A DNA stretch of 64,000 bases from Papilionanthe hookeriana x Papilionanthe teres (GCA_022702705.1 CM040423.1:118105738-118169737); one strand, 5' to 3'. Counted from the stretch's first letter, positions 32,087-44,719 are shown. Numbers and translations: made by a program. The notes: generated by a model from the sequence alone, not told the origin.

Positions 32087-32815
32087 GACCTAAAAAGTCA
32101 ACATTGGTCAAACTGGTCAAACAAGACCTAATGAACTACCCTGTTGACCCCATAGGTCAACCTTATGACCTAAAAAGTCAACATTGGTCAAAATGGTCAA
32201 ACCAGATCTAATGACCTACCCTGTTGACCCCATAGGTCAACCTTATGACCTAAAAAGTCAACTTTGGTCAAATTGGTCAAACCAGACCTAATCACCAAAC
32301 CTGTTGACCCCATAGGTCACTCTTTTGACCTAAAAAGTCAACTTTGGTCAAAATGGTCAAACAAGACCTAATGACCTACCCTGTTGACCCCATAGGTCAA
32401 CCATATGACCTAAATCTTATGACCTAAAAAGTCAACTTTGGTCAAATTGGTCAAACCAGACCTAATGACCAAACCTGTTGACCCTATAGGTCAACCTTAT
32501 GACCTAAAAAGTCAACTTTGGTCAAATTGGTCAAACCAGACCTAATGACCTACCTTATTGATCCCATAGGTCAACCTTATGACCTAAAAAGTCAACTTTG
32601 GTCAAATTGGTCAAACCAGACCTAATCACCAAACATGTTGACCCCATAGGTCAACCTTATGACCTAAAAAGTCAACTTTGGTCAAAATGGTCAAACCAGA
32701 CCTAATGACCTACCCTGTTGACCCCATAGGTCACCCTTTTGACCTAAAAAGTCAACTTTGGTCAAATTGGTCAAACCAGACCTAATGACCTACCCTGTTG
32801 ACCCATAAGTCAACT
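32087..32815. repeat. 80-bp W-box-like tandem array in LTR B
   Basis: About nine copies of an 80-bp unit occur (GACCTAAAAAGTCAACTTTG, then GTCAAATTGGTCAAACCAGA, then CCTGTTGACCCCATAGGTCA). Successive units start at 32087, 32167 and so on. Each unit carries four to six TTGAC/GTCAA cores. Copies are much more alike than those in LTR A. Confidence 0.93.
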
Positions 32816-33744
32816 CTTTCACCCAATGACACATTTGAAGCCCCACAATGACAAAATCACAAGTATTTGACATTTTAAAATTAAATTCATCAATCTGGGC
32901 TAACTTGGGTCAACCCAGGTCAAAATTGGTCAACACTTATCTATTTTGATTAAAATAGATAAAAATGAAATAAAAACAACAAAATTAATCAAATGATTAA
33001 TTTCAAAATTATTTTGATTAATTAAAATGATTTAATTTTCAATATTTTAATTAAATGACATAATTAATTAAAATGAAAATTAAATTAAAATCATAAAATC
33101 ATAAAAATGATAAAATTAATCAATTAATTAAATTGAAATTATTTTCAATTAATAAATTGGTTAATAAAATATTTCCCAACAATTTTAATTAATAAAATAA
33201 TTAATTAAAATGGGAAATTAAAAAGAAATGAAATGACATACAACCTCCTTATAATTAATTAGGTTAAACTCGTCTTAAGGCTTAATTAAGCCCACTTTAA
33301 GACCACTTAGCCATGGGTTAATACCCATCATCATGCATGGGGTGAGGTGTCACTCTCTCCTTCACCCTAACCCTCATTTATCCATGAGGTGGCCGGCCAA
33401 CATGAGGCCTCATCACCCACCTCCCAAGCCATCCAATGGAAGGGAAAACCATGCATGAAACCCCCCTTACCATGGTTAGAAGCAATGATGAGGGGTGAGC
33501 TTGTGTGTCACCATTTGCCAAGCTTAAGAGATGAGGTGTAAGCTCCCTAAGAAGAGAAGAGGCAGCTCACCATGCACCTCCCACATGAGCCAATGGATGA
33601 GAGACAAAACAATGAAGATCATCATGGAAAACTTAGGGAGAAGCATCAATGCCTATCTTCAGCCAATTCCTTTATCCAATGGGCTGATAGAGGAGGTAAC
33701 TACTCCCCTAGAACATACTAAGTTAAGCCATAACCTCTCCTTGC

Positions 33745-33753
33745 TATAAATAG
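33745..33753 (+). promoter_or_regulatory. TATA box of LTR B
   Basis: TTGCTATAAATAGGACCCCA, nearly identical to the LTR A TATA context. It is followed by a purine-rich leader (GGAAGAAGAAGAAAAAA). Confidence 0.7.
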
Positions 33754-34188
33754 GACCCCATGGCCAAACCTAGGAAGAAGAAGAAAAAACTTAGGGAGAA
33801 CTATAGGCTGCCCAAATCCACCTGCTCCCAACATAAAAAGTCTTCCTAAGAGTCCCAGCAACCTTTTAGGATCAAATCCAAGCCATAATTTGAGCCCATT
33901 TGAGCCAATTTGATCAAATTTCAAAAACAGCCCCAATTTAGGCACTTATTCAAAATTCCTCCCCAAGCCCGACTTCTGGATCAAATTGCTGCAGCAATAA
34001 CTTGCTATTGGAGTCCTATAAAGCAACCATAAGGTCTGATCTAGCTTGATTTACTTGTGGCAAAGGTATGGAATTTTTCTTTACAAAATAAATCATGTTT
34101 TCGATATATCATATGTTATACTAGCCCAGAAATGTATCATCACCGTATGGATGAATACTTCTCCTCCAAATGATCATTTTAAAAAAAA

Positions 34189-34216
34189 TCACTCAATTTC
34201 ATCAAGAAATGAGTGA
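34189..34216 (+). other. Hairpin in LTR B leader, counterpart of LTR A hairpin
   Basis: TCACTCAATTTC pairs with GAAATGAGTGA around ATCAA with one bulged A. The stem is in the same place as in LTR A despite base differences. A GC-rich segment with CCGCAGCGGATTTTCCCGC follows (34270-34420). Confidence 0.5.
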
Positions 34217-35087
34217 GAAATTGATGTTTGAAGTTTAATGGCTCGAGAATTTTCGGATTTTTGGCCGAATTTTCTCCGCCGTCCGATCCCGCGCTGTAGG
34301 GATGGACTGCGCTGATCTCTCCCACGTGGTGTCCCGTGTTCGGATCCCCGCAGCGGATTTTCCCGCTCTTCGACAGCTCCGAGGACACGCGTCGCCGCGT
34401 GAGAAGTTTGGCGGCGCGGTATTAAAAAAAAAAAGAAAAATTATTTAAAACCTTAAAAACTTCAAAAATCAATATATTTTTATCCAGAGGTCATAAAAAT
34501 AAAATAAAAATACCTCTGGAAAGCTCTTAAAGAGGAGAAAATTATGAGACCAAAATCATAATTTTCTTCTCAGTATTTAATTTTTAATTAATTAAATACT
34601 CTCTGGAGTATTTTAATTATTAAAAATTATTTATAAATAAAAAAATTATGAAACTTTGAGGCATTTATCTTCATGTTCTTAGGGACCTTCCATAATTTTT
34701 CCAAGGACAGAAAACATGTCTAGGACACTTTTCTCTAATTTTCAAGTTTCTTTGTAATTATTTCAAATAATAATTATAAAAATTGAAAATTAAGAAAAAT
34801 AAAAATGCAAATGGCTAGAAATGATAGGGACATGAGACAATAACCCTAAGAAAATTATTTCTAAGTCATAGAAATCATTTTGAATGGTATTCGAAATTTA
34901 GGGTTAAAATCATTTATTAATTAAATAATTTCAATCCTAAAAATACCCCTTTATAAATTTAACCTATTTTCATCAACAATCAAAGTTAGAAAATGGTTCT
35001 AGTCTATGATAAACTAATGAAAAATTTCACTTAAGTCTAAAATGACCAAATTGGACTTAACTAAGTTTAAAACAATATTTAAACCCA

Positions 35088-35770
35088 TTAAACCTTACTT
35101 AAATTAGGTTTAATATAAAAATTAAATCTTAATTAAGTTTAAAAACATATTAAACTTAATTAGTCAAAAATTAATCCTTTTAATTAAGTTTAAAGACATA
35201 ATAAACTTAATTAACTCGTTAAACCTTATTTAAATTAGGTTTAATATAAAAATTAAATCTTAATTAAGTTTAAAGACATATTAAACTTAATTAATCAAAA
35301 ATTAAATATTTTAATTAAGTTTAAAGACATAATAAACTTAATTAACTCATTAAACCTTATTTAAATTAGGTTTAATATAAAATTAAATCTTAATTAAGTT
35401 TAAAGATATATTAAACTTAATTAATCAAAAATTAAATCTTTTAATTATGTTTAAAGACATAATAAACTTAATTAACTCATTAAACCTTATTTAAATTAAG
35501 TTTAACATAAAAATTAAATCTTAATTAAGTTTAAAGACATATTAAACTTAATTAATCAAAAATTAAATCTTTTAATTAAGTTTAAAGACATAATAAACTT
35601 AATTAACTCATTAAACCTTACTTAAATTAGGTTTAATATAAAAATTAAATCTTAATTAAGTTTAAAGACATATTAAACTTAATTAATCAAAAATTAAATC
35701 TTTTAATTAAGTTTAAAGACATAATAAACTTAATTAACCCATTAAACCTTACCTAAATTAGGTTTAAATA
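35088..35770. repeat. 130-bp tandem array in LTR B
   Basis: Units start with CATTAAACCTTA(C/T)TTAAATT at about 35088, 35218, 35348, 35478, 35609 and 35740, a very regular 130-131 bp period. The rest of each unit is TTAATTAAGTTTAAAGACAT and similar words. Confidence 0.93.
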
Positions 35771-35859
35771 CAAAAAATCAACACTTTTAATTAAGTTTAA
35801 GAACAAAGACATATTAAACTTAATTAACCTTCTTACACATTAGGTTTAAAACAAACTTA

Positions 35860-36180
35860 AACCCTAATTAGGTCTAACCCATTAGACCTAATTAAACCAT
35901 TAGAGCCTTAACTAACTAAGGTTTAATCAAACTTAAACCCTAATTAGGTCTACATTCATTAGATCTAATTAAACCATTAGACCTTAACTAACTAAGGTTT
36001 AATCAAACATAAACCCTAATTAGGTCTAATCCATTAGACCTAATTAAATCATTAGACCTTAACTAACTAAAGTTTAATTAAACTTAAACCCTAATTAGGT
36101 CTAAACAATTAGACCTAATTAAACCATTAGACCTTAACTAACTAAGGTTTAATCAAACACAAATCCTAATAAAGTCCACT
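35860..36180. repeat. 76-bp tandem array in LTR B
   Basis: Four copies of a unit containing AACCCTAATTAGGTCTA and CTTAACTAACTAAGGTTTAA, at about 76-bp steps from 35862. Confidence 0.88.
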
Positions 36181-36249
36181 ACATTAGACTTAATTAATTA
36201 TTAAACCTTAATCAACTAAGGTTTAATCAGACCCAAATCCAACCTCTTA

Positions 36250-36770
36250 TTCCAGGTCCAACATAACTTAAACCTAATCTAACTTGAGTCCAACCTAACT
36301 CGAACTCAAGTTAACCCAAACTTTAGGTTCAACCTACATTAGACCTAACTTAAACCTAACCTAACTTGAGTCCAACCTAACTTGAACTCAAGTTAACCTA
36401 AACTTTAGGTTCAACCCACATTGAACCTAACTTAAACCTAACCTAACTTGAGTCCAACCTAACTTGAACTCAAGTTAACACAAACCTTAGGTTCAACCTA
36501 CATTGAACCTAACTTAAACCTAATCTAACTTGAGTCCAACCTAACTTGAACTCAAGTTAACCTAAACCTTAGATTCAACCCACATTGAACCTAACTTAAA
36601 CCTATCTAACTTGAAGTCCAACTTAACTTGAACTCAAGTTAACCTAAACCTTAGATTCAATCCACATGGAACCTAACTTAAACCGAATCTAACTTGAGTC
36701 TAACTCAACTTGAACTCAAGTTAACCTAAATCTTAGGTTTAACCCATACCGAACCTAACATAACTTGAAA
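36250..36770. repeat. About 90-bp tandem array in LTR B
   Basis: Five to six copies of a unit with CTAACTTGAGTCCAACCTAA, CTTGAACTCAAGTTAACC and TTAGGTTCAACCCACATTGA. The unit contains the internal palindrome TTGAACTCAAGTT-like. It decays toward 36900-37100. Confidence 0.88.
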
Positions 36771-37249
36771 CCTTAGGTTCAATCCATATTGAACCTAACC
36801 TAAATTGAACTAAACTTAAAGTTCAATCCAACTATATCCTAATTTAATCCAAGTCAAACCTTAACTTAAGTTCAATCCATATTGAACTTAAATCGACCTT
36901 AAGTCTAGGTTCAACCTGACTTGAACCTAACTTAATCTAAACTCGAAATTTAATTTAAGTCTGACCCATATTAGACTTAAGTCAAACTATACTTAGGTTT
37001 AACACGATATAAATCTAAGTCTAATTTAAGCCTTAGACTCAACCTAACTCAAATCTAAACTAAAGCCCGGCTTAAGTTCAATCCCAAGTCTAGGTTTAAC
37101 CTTAAATAGACTTAATTAAAACTTAAGTCTTATCTAAAAGGGACTTAGATGGTCTGCAAATCTAATCGAGTCTAATTTATTAAACTTGATTAACATTTAA
37201 GTCCTATTTAAACAAGACTTAAAACTTAATTGAATCTATTCTGAACCAA

Positions 37250-37780
37250 ACCTTTTAACTTAAGTTCAGACAGACATGAACTCAAGTTAAATAGATTCAA
37301 TCAACATTGAATCTAACTTAGGTTCAACCAAACATGAACCCAAGTTAATTCAATCAATATTGGATCTAATTTCAAACCTTTTAACTTAAGTTCGACAGAC
37401 ATGAACTCAAGTTAAATAGATTCAATCAACATTGAATCTAACTTAGGTTCAACCAGACATGAACCCAAGTTAATTCAATCAATATTGGATCTAATTTCAA
37501 ACCTTTTAACTTAAGTTCAGACAGACATGAACTCAAGTTAAATAGATTCAATCAACATTGAATCTAACTTAAGTTCAACCAGATATGAATCCAAGTTAAC
37601 TCAATCAATATTGGATCTAATTTCAACTTAAATTCAGATAGATTCAATCAACATTGAATCTAACTTAGGTTCAACCAGACATGAACCCAAGTTAATTCAA
37701 TCAATATTGAATCTAATTCCAAACCTTTTTAACTTAGAGTTTAGGCAGACATGAACTCAAATTAATAAATTCAATATTTT
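37250..37780. repeat. About 125-bp tandem array in LTR B
   Basis: Over four copies, one shortened, of a unit with CTTTTAACTTAAGTTCAGAC, AACATTGAATCTAACTTAGG and TCAATCAATATTGGATCTAA. Units start near 37250, 37375 and 37500. Confidence 0.9.
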
Positions 37781-37989
37781 CAAACCAAAATTGACATAAT
37801 CAGTAAAAAAAAATTGACATTTCAAAATAATTCGACATAAACTGACATCCAAGACATATTCAGATATTCGCATGACATTATTTACGACGATGTTTTCTTT
37901 GCGAGGTAAAAGCAAGAAATTTCGTTTAGATTTTCTTTGCATGTTATAGGATGTGCTAACTCTGTTTTGCGGGACGACATTCTAGTGCG

Positions 37990-38215
37990 AACAAAAACAA
38001 AACCAAAACTTTTAGGTTAGACATATAACCTGAAACTTTTGACAACAAAAACAAAACCAAAACTTTTAGGTTAGACATATAACCTCGAAACTTTTGACAA
38101 CAAAAACAAAACCAAAACATTTAGGTTAGACATATAACACTGAAACTTTTGACAACAAAAACAAAACCAAAACTTTTAGGTTAGTCATATAACTCGAAAT
38201 TTTTCAACAAATCAA
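37990..38215. repeat. About 57-bp tandem array in LTR B
   Basis: Four copies of AACAAAAACAAAACCAAAAC, then TTTTAGGTTAGACATATAAC, then CTGAAACTTTTGAC. LTR A has only one related copy near 8110-8145, so the array expanded in B. Confidence 0.9.
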
Positions 38216-38707
38216 CAACATCGACAACGAAAACCAGAACCTTTAGGTTAAACATAATACCTAAAATATTCAATAACATGATATAACGACATTCGGGAGT
38301 GATAGTGGGTACATCTCTCGTTAAAATAAATTCTGAGAAAACAAATGATTAACATTAATCAGAAGTTTTCTTAAACAATTAAAAATTGTTTAAGATGTAA
38401 TTAACTATAAAAGGCTTACCTCTATAGGAGATCTAAAAGAACCCGAAATAGAAATCTCTGGTTTACCATGATTTTCTTAATATGAAAATTCTAGAATATA
38501 TTATTCTAGAATATCCTCATATAAGAATTATCATAAACATCATTTTCTACTATTAGTCCTAAAAATTCTCTAAATCCTTCATGGGATTTATATGAATGAA
38601 ACTAGAGCTAATATTAGATGGCGACTCCTCGACATTGACATGATACGTAAATTGACGGTGATGGCATGATGACGCCCGATGTTATTATTTCCATCGCCAT
38701 CATATAA

Positions 38708-39260
38708 TATAAGAGATAATTCTATGAAAGAATTACACCCTGGATATAATTTTGCTCCCACATCTTCTAATTCCTCAGCGTTTAATCATCACTTATTGGA
38801 CGAGAATTAGATGTTTCACAATCGATAGTTGGATTATTTGAATTATATTCTACTGTAAAAGTGTCTCTTATTAATCATTTTATATCATTCATGTTTGATT
38901 CTTCTGCTTGAATTTGCGGTTGTTGAATATCAAACACGTTGTTTATCGTTTCATATTATGCATTTTCACTGATAGTATCATATTGTTCTCCGTATCGATT
39001 CCACACGATATAACCAGGAAAAATCCGCTTAGAGATTTAATGACTTCTGACATCGTTCAAAGTGTAGAAAAAATTGTTAATACAAACTCTACAAGGATAT
39101 AAAATTGTATTTGTTGAATTTTTACGCATACTTGCAAGCTCTAAGAGATTTTCTACACCTCTTATGTACTCACGAGTCCATCTAGGTCTTTGCATGCAAA
39201 TTTTGTCCATTATGAAATAAAAATAAAAAGAGCTTAAAATCCCTACCATTACATAAGACA
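38708..39260 (-). pseudogene. CACTA transposase N-terminal (transposase-associated) domain
   Basis: The minus strand reads KICMQRPRWTREYIRGVENL, LELASMRKNS and LYPCRVCINNFFYTLNDVRS. This is the N-terminal transposase-associated domain of TNP2 proteins (usual W..R.....Y..GV..F..FA, then CPC..C.N), with the CRVC zinc-ligand pair. It continues across LTR B into the TNP2 body at 32045. The usual His after the domain seems to be kept (RSH). The start codon region around 39230 is degraded. Confidence 0.8.
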
Positions 39261-39270
39261 TTGAGATTAT

Positions 39271-40498
39271 TATGTGACTTAATTAAAATATTCAAATACA
39301 TTTGTAAAGATAAAAGTAATCTCATGTGCATAAGTTGAATAGTCTTGTGTAAGGCATGAAAAAGTCCATTTGAAAATGTGTATTTCCTCTCAGGGAACAA
39401 GATAGAAAAGATTTATTGCAATTCAACTTTTTATTGATAGCTCTACTATGTACTTTATAGTTGAAGTTCTCATTTTAGAATAAAAAAACCAATTTCTTAA
39501 AAATCACTCACAAAATTTGTTTCAAACTTGAAACACATGCATGTTATAATTGAAGTTCTTATAACAGATTAAAAAAAAACACAGCTTTTCAAGAACAAGT
39601 ACACAATTTAATTCTTAGGAATAGTTAGAAAGTATAACAGATCACTGAAAAAGGCAGATTTACTATTGGATCTGCAAAGCATGGTATACCTTCTCGAGTT
39701 TTGAGACAAGATAGCCAGGATAACAAAACGTGCACAAAGTGCAAGTTAAAAGACATTTAAAAATCAAAATGGAGAAGTTCATAATCATTTCTTACAATCT
39801 TCTGGTGCCTCCAAAATTAAAGTCTTAATTGAAGTAATAAACATATATACTTGCAACTACTTTCGATGCAGTATAATAAGAACAAATTGAAGTTATGTAA
39901 AAAGAATTTAAATTTGAATATTAAGTAATTTGGTTCTATTTCTCAGGATTACTTAGCACAAATTAGAATCGTGATAATATAAAGCAATTTTTATCTACTT
40001 GCTTTCAAGCTTTATTGAATATTCTTTACAAATATGGTTCCATCTACCTTATTTAACAATGTTAGAAAATGAATCTATCTAGCAACTGTAATTCTTAAGT
40101 GATTAATCCCAGGCTACAATGTGTTATGCTAAGCTTATAGGTGAATTGTTTTCTGGTTAAACATGGTTTAAGAATAGTTCGATCAGTGTCAAATACTGCT
40201 AACTACCAATTGTTTTCCAACACATGCATGCGAGGCTTATATGCTTTGCCGTATTTTGTATCATAAGTTATCATGGGCCTATTTAGTAATTCGTCCTGGA
40301 GAATGTGAAGCTATTTATAGTTGCAATTTATTCAGTTGCCTATTAGCATGAATGATTATCTGTTTTGGCAATACATTGCAAGAAAATCCAATTATTGAAA
40401 AAATTTAGAAGATTTGGTTTTTAAAATTTTGTAATAAATGATATATTTACTAATCTTGTTGCGATTAAATATCTCTTGGACCAACCAATAGTATACAC
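39271..40498. other. Gene-free stretch upstream of CACTA transposase
   Basis: The 5' flank of the CACTA gene. AT-rich, no gene, no clear CACTA terminus. Ends at the TTA TSD of the MITE. Confidence 0.45.
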
Positions 40499-42054
40499 TT
40501 AGGGTCCGTTTGGGGCAGCTTATTTGGTGCGGTGACGTTGAAAACGCATCTAGCCTGTTTAGGTAAACTGCAGTTTGATAGCTGTTGACCTCACTTTTGT
40601 CGAGGTTTAGTTTTCCTCCTAGAATTTAGGGTTCTAGCCTTAGGAGCTTCCCCGACGATCTTAGACCCCTAGCAGTGGGACCCGCCTCGCTTTAGAGCTT
40701 TCAGAGCCACCTCTTTAATCTTTTGGAGTCCCGGACGAAATTCCGTACCTCTAGCTCATAGCAGGCTGGAATTGACGTCGGGAATTCAAATTGAGTTCCC
40801 ATAAGACCACCGGACCTTAGGACAGCCTCGTGCACGTTTCTTGCACCACCGCGCACAAATTCCTCGATTCGCGGCTTCGACTCTTTCAATTCTCCTCGAC
40901 GGATCAAGACCGAAGTCAGGATGCCAGAACGAGCGACGTCGAGTCAGAATTTCAAAAGGATCAGAATTGACGTACTTTCAGCCTGACCGACAACGAAGTT
41001 GTCCAAACGACCTCAAATAGCGAAACAGACTGTGTCGATGCTTCCAGAATGTTGAATTTGCTAGGGAGGGACATATAATTTGCTATATTTCCGAGCACGA
41101 GTAAACGACACGAAATTTGACGCAATTTAATAAATAAGATTTTCTTTTATTTTTCTACTTAAAACCTAAATCCCTAAACCCACGCACGCCGCTCACACCC
41201 TCACCCCGCGATCCCGTCTCCTCTCGATCATGAGTCGAGCCCCAGCCTCGCCGTCTCCTCGCTGTCGCGACCCATTTAGCTCGAGCAAAGCCCTAGCCCG
41301 ACCGAACTCCTCGCCGAGCAGCCCTCGCCTCTTCTCTATCGCGAAGCTTCCCCGAGGTCCCCTCCTCGTACACTGACCTCTGGTAAAGCTTCCACCTACC
41401 CTCGCCACGCTTCCCGCTGCCCTGGCTCCACTCCTACACGTGGCTCTTGTCGCTTCCTTTGGCTTGGCTCACCTCCAGGTAAGTAGAAGGTTGGGCTACT
41501 CCTCCACTTTGCCTATTTAAACCCCATTTTGGGGAGGTCTTAAGGGTTGGCCGAAATTTGGTGTGAGGGGGAAGTGCTGCTGAAATATTTTATGGGTTTG
41601 TTCTTGTGTTCCTTTTGGCTTTGCTTCAAAAGCTTTGGGGTTTCTTTTTTGGAGCTTTGCTGTTGGAAAAATTTTCTCTGATTTGTTGAGCATTTGGAGG
41701 TAAGAATCCTGTTACTGCATTTTCTTCTTTGGTTTATTTATGGAGTACCTCATGCAACAAAAAGTTATCCCTTGTTCTTAATCTAATCAAGAGAAATCAG
41801 TTGCTTTTTATCCTTCAAAACTTGTTTTGGTCAGCTTGAGCTGAGGAGGGATCTTTGGTTTACTAGGCTAATCTGCTCAACTTTGAATAATCTGAACCTT
41901 TTTTTTAAGGACGTGTTATGTCCTTCCTTATTAGTAAGAGATGGATTTTCTTTTATGGCTAGTAGGTTTACATGACATAGCTCGTTTTACTTTAATGAAG
42001 TTTCTGTTTCAAAAAAAAAAGAAGGTTGTGTATTTTGCTTTACAAAAAAAATTT

Positions 42055-42450
42055 TGAAATGTTTGGGGGTTTGTTTTGCAAAATCTGAAAAGTTGCGTGG
42101 TTCATTTGCAAATTCTGAAGCTTTGCATGGCTTGTTGGTAAAATCTAGAAACTATTGTGGGTTTATTTGCAAAACCTGAGAACTTTGCATAGTTTATTTG
42201 CAAAATCTGAAATGTTTTGGGTGGTCAATTTGCAAAATCTGAAACGTTTGTTTCTTCCTTTGGCAAAATCTGGAATGTTTGGGGTGGTCATTTTGCAAAA
42301 TCTGAAATGTTTGTGTCTTCCTTTAGCAAAATCTGAAAGGCCTGGGTTCTTATTTTGTAAAATCTGAAATGTTTTGAATTTTCTTTTACAAAATCTGAAA
42401 GTTTGAGTTGGCTTATTCGCGAAAATTTGAAAGTTTGGTAAGACATATTT
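42055..42450. repeat. TTTGCAAAATCTGAAA tandem array in LTR C
   Basis: About ten imperfect copies of a 34-38 bp unit (TTTGCAAAATCTGAAA, then GTTTG and a variable part). The low stop frequency produces ORFs on both strands here (42155-42367 plus, 42163-42525 minus); both are repeat artefacts. Decayed copies extend to about 42870. Confidence 0.88.
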
Positions 42451-43029
42451 ACATACACACCACTCAATTCTTATATGTTTACATGTACAATACCAAAACT
42501 TGAATTTTTTTTTTCTCATGTACACACCACCTTATTTTTGCATGAAAAGGTTTATTCCATGATCTTAAGCCAATGTGGTGATACTTTTGTTGTGGTATGA
42601 AAGTCTCGGGTAGTATAAATGTGAGAATAAAGTTTAGGTGGTGCATATGTAAATACATAATAATTTAGGTGTTATGCATGCAAGTACATAGGAATTTGTG
42701 CTTTGCTTATAAGATTTGAAGTTTTTTTTTTTGGAAATCCGGAAGTTTGAATGTTTTATTTGCAAAAAAATTGGGAAGTTTATCTTGCTCATTTGTATGA
42801 ATTTAAAAGTTTCGGTGCTTATGTTTTTGCAAAATTTGAAAAGTTGGAGAGGCATATTTACAAAATCGGAAAATTTTCACTCCATTTGAAAGTGGGAAAG
42901 AAATAGGAAACTTCACATGCTAGCTTCACTCTCCTTATTGCTTGATTTTGTGAATCTTTTGCACGTTTGCTTGGGCCTTGTTTGTGGCATTGCAGGCTCG
43001 ATTTTGAGAATTATATGGCTACGTTAGTG

Positions 43030-43165
43030 GCCTTTGCTTCTCGGTTTTGGCCCCTTTTGGTCCCTCGGGTTTGCCCCTTGTTGGGCTGTTTTGGTGGCCT
43101 TTTGCTTCTCGGTTTTGGCCCCTGTTTGGTCTCTCAGTTTGCCCCTTACTGGGCGGTGTTGTTGG
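43030..43165. repeat. Two 65-bp direct repeats in LTR C
   Basis: CTTTTGCTTCTCGGTTTTGG, then CCCCTTNTTGGTC(C/T)CTC and GTTTGCCCCTT, appears twice, starting near 43035 and 43098. Confidence 0.8.
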
Positions 43166-44719
43166 TTTTCTTTTTGCCCCTCTCGTGGGCTGATTTGATG
43201 TGTGGTTCTGTTATATTTTAGTATATTTGGAATTTAAATTCGAGCATTAATTTGAGTTATGTTTTGATGTACGATAAGTATGTTGTCTTCACTTTTACCC
43301 GGCTTTTAGTCGTGGCATTCAGATTCTGGTCCAGGTATTTGTGTCAAAATTTTGTGTCAGCTTTACAGAGTTGTTTTCTCTGGTTGAGTCTAGCTTTCTC
43401 TAGCAGTTGTTTAGAGTCCGGGGAGTCCCGAGCAGTGGCCTAAAGTTTAGGGGCTTTGTCGATGACTTTATATCCGTTTTCACTCTTTACGGCCGTTACT
43501 TGGGAAAAGGGGCTGTTTTCCCTAGGGGTCTAGTCGTCATCCTCTCCGAGAGGTCGACGTTTCTTTAGGTCTTTGTAGGTCGTGTAAGGACGGTCGGGAG
43601 TCCAGGATGATTGACTTGCTTGACTAGTGTTGGGAATCAGTTCACCTCTATTACGAGAATTGCGTTTGGTGGACTGCTTTCTCCTCTCTCCTTGCCTTGT
43701 TCCCCCGTCCCTTGATTTTCTCATTGCTTCTTGGTTCAATGTCCGCACCACAGGGGACGTGTAGGTGTGCAAATATAGCCCCTTTAGCCTATATGCGGGA
43801 CCATCAAGCAAGGTTGTAAGTACGGTGTTTGGGGTTAGGATGGCGACGATAGTTTTTATGTGTGCTTAAAAAATAGGGAATTAGAATAGTATCCCCTTGC
43901 CATTGCGTAAAATCTCCACTGGAGTCGAGACTTGGGACCGACGATGTTATTCGCCAATTCTTGGTGAGATTGTTGCCACCGATACCCTTAAGTTATTAGT
44001 AGTCCTAGTTCGATTATGATGGTTAGCCCGTGGACTATACTACTTTATATAAAAATAAATATTTTTGAAGCAAAATTTCAATCTACAACAAAATTAGTTT
44101 TTATTTATAAATTTTATATGCATGCAAACTAAAATGAATGAAAATTAGTAAAGGTCCACGGCTATTTACTCGAGTCGAGGTTAGGACTGCCCTCTGTAGG
44201 GTGTCGGTCCGGTAACTCCTGTCCAAGATTGGGACGCACACAGTCCAGCTCTGAGTCCTTCCTGCCACCAAGCTTACGGTCTTTTTCAGGTGCCCCACGG
44301 CTTTCTTACGGTCCTCCGTGAGTTTAGCGGGACATCTGTGAGTTTCTTCTTTTAGTATTTTTGTGGTTTTTGTTAAGACCTTTTTCGTGTTTGTTCATGA
44401 TTTTATTCGAGGTTTCCTACGGGATTTCTTTGTTTTCTTTCTCGATTTTCTTTGTTTTCTTTCGCCTTTCTTTCGGGTTTTTTTTTCTTCCTTTCGCCTT
44501 TTTCTTTTGGATTTACCGCCGGGTTTTGCACCTCGCCTTTCTTGCACGTACAGTAGCACATTTACCCAGGTTTCCCTCACTACGTCTACTCTGGTTCTTT
44601 TTGTGCTAATCCCTTTTTGCAGGAAATAAAAATGAAAACAATAAACAGGCAGCAATGTATCGCGGGTAATCAGCGCCTACGGTACACTTGTATCATTGTT
44701 ACCTCTTTTTTTTTATTTA

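Larger units (their letters stand above)
32051..38702 (+). mobile_element. Giant solo LTR 'B' (6.65 kb, TG...CA, TSD TATAA)
   Basis: The unit starts TGTTGACCTCATTTTAC and ends CGCCATCA. It follows the same plan as LTR A: W-box-like array (32087-32815), TATA box (33745), donor-like CAAAG|GTATGG (34066), hairpin (34189-34216), AT-rich part (34440-35040), the motif TTTAGATTTTCTTTGCATG (A: TTTAGATTTCCTTTGCATG), the closing words CTATAGGAGATCT (A: CTATAGGAGATTT) and a TGGCGACTCC motif 83 bp before the end. It is longer than A because of several added tandem arrays between 35090 and 38220. No protein is encoded. It splits a CACTA transposase and is therefore younger than that element. Confidence 0.82.
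41479..44622 (+). other. Putative LTR C intron (GT...AG)
   Basis: A strong donor CTCCAG|GTAAGT follows the GC-rich leader (41170-41478), and CCCTTTTTGCAG|GAAAT is the acceptor. The interval has tandem repeats but no gene. Splicing is inferred. Confidence 0.4.

Noticed and set aside
32087..32815. CRISPR-like regular repeat
   Set aside because: The 80-bp units are contiguous with no unique spacers, and the DNA is a plant nuclear retroelement.
44361..44655. Overlapping ORFs on both strands, Phe-rich or Lys/Arg-rich
   Set aside because: A pyrimidine-rich tract within LTR C before an acceptor-like site gives stop-poor frames without protein features.
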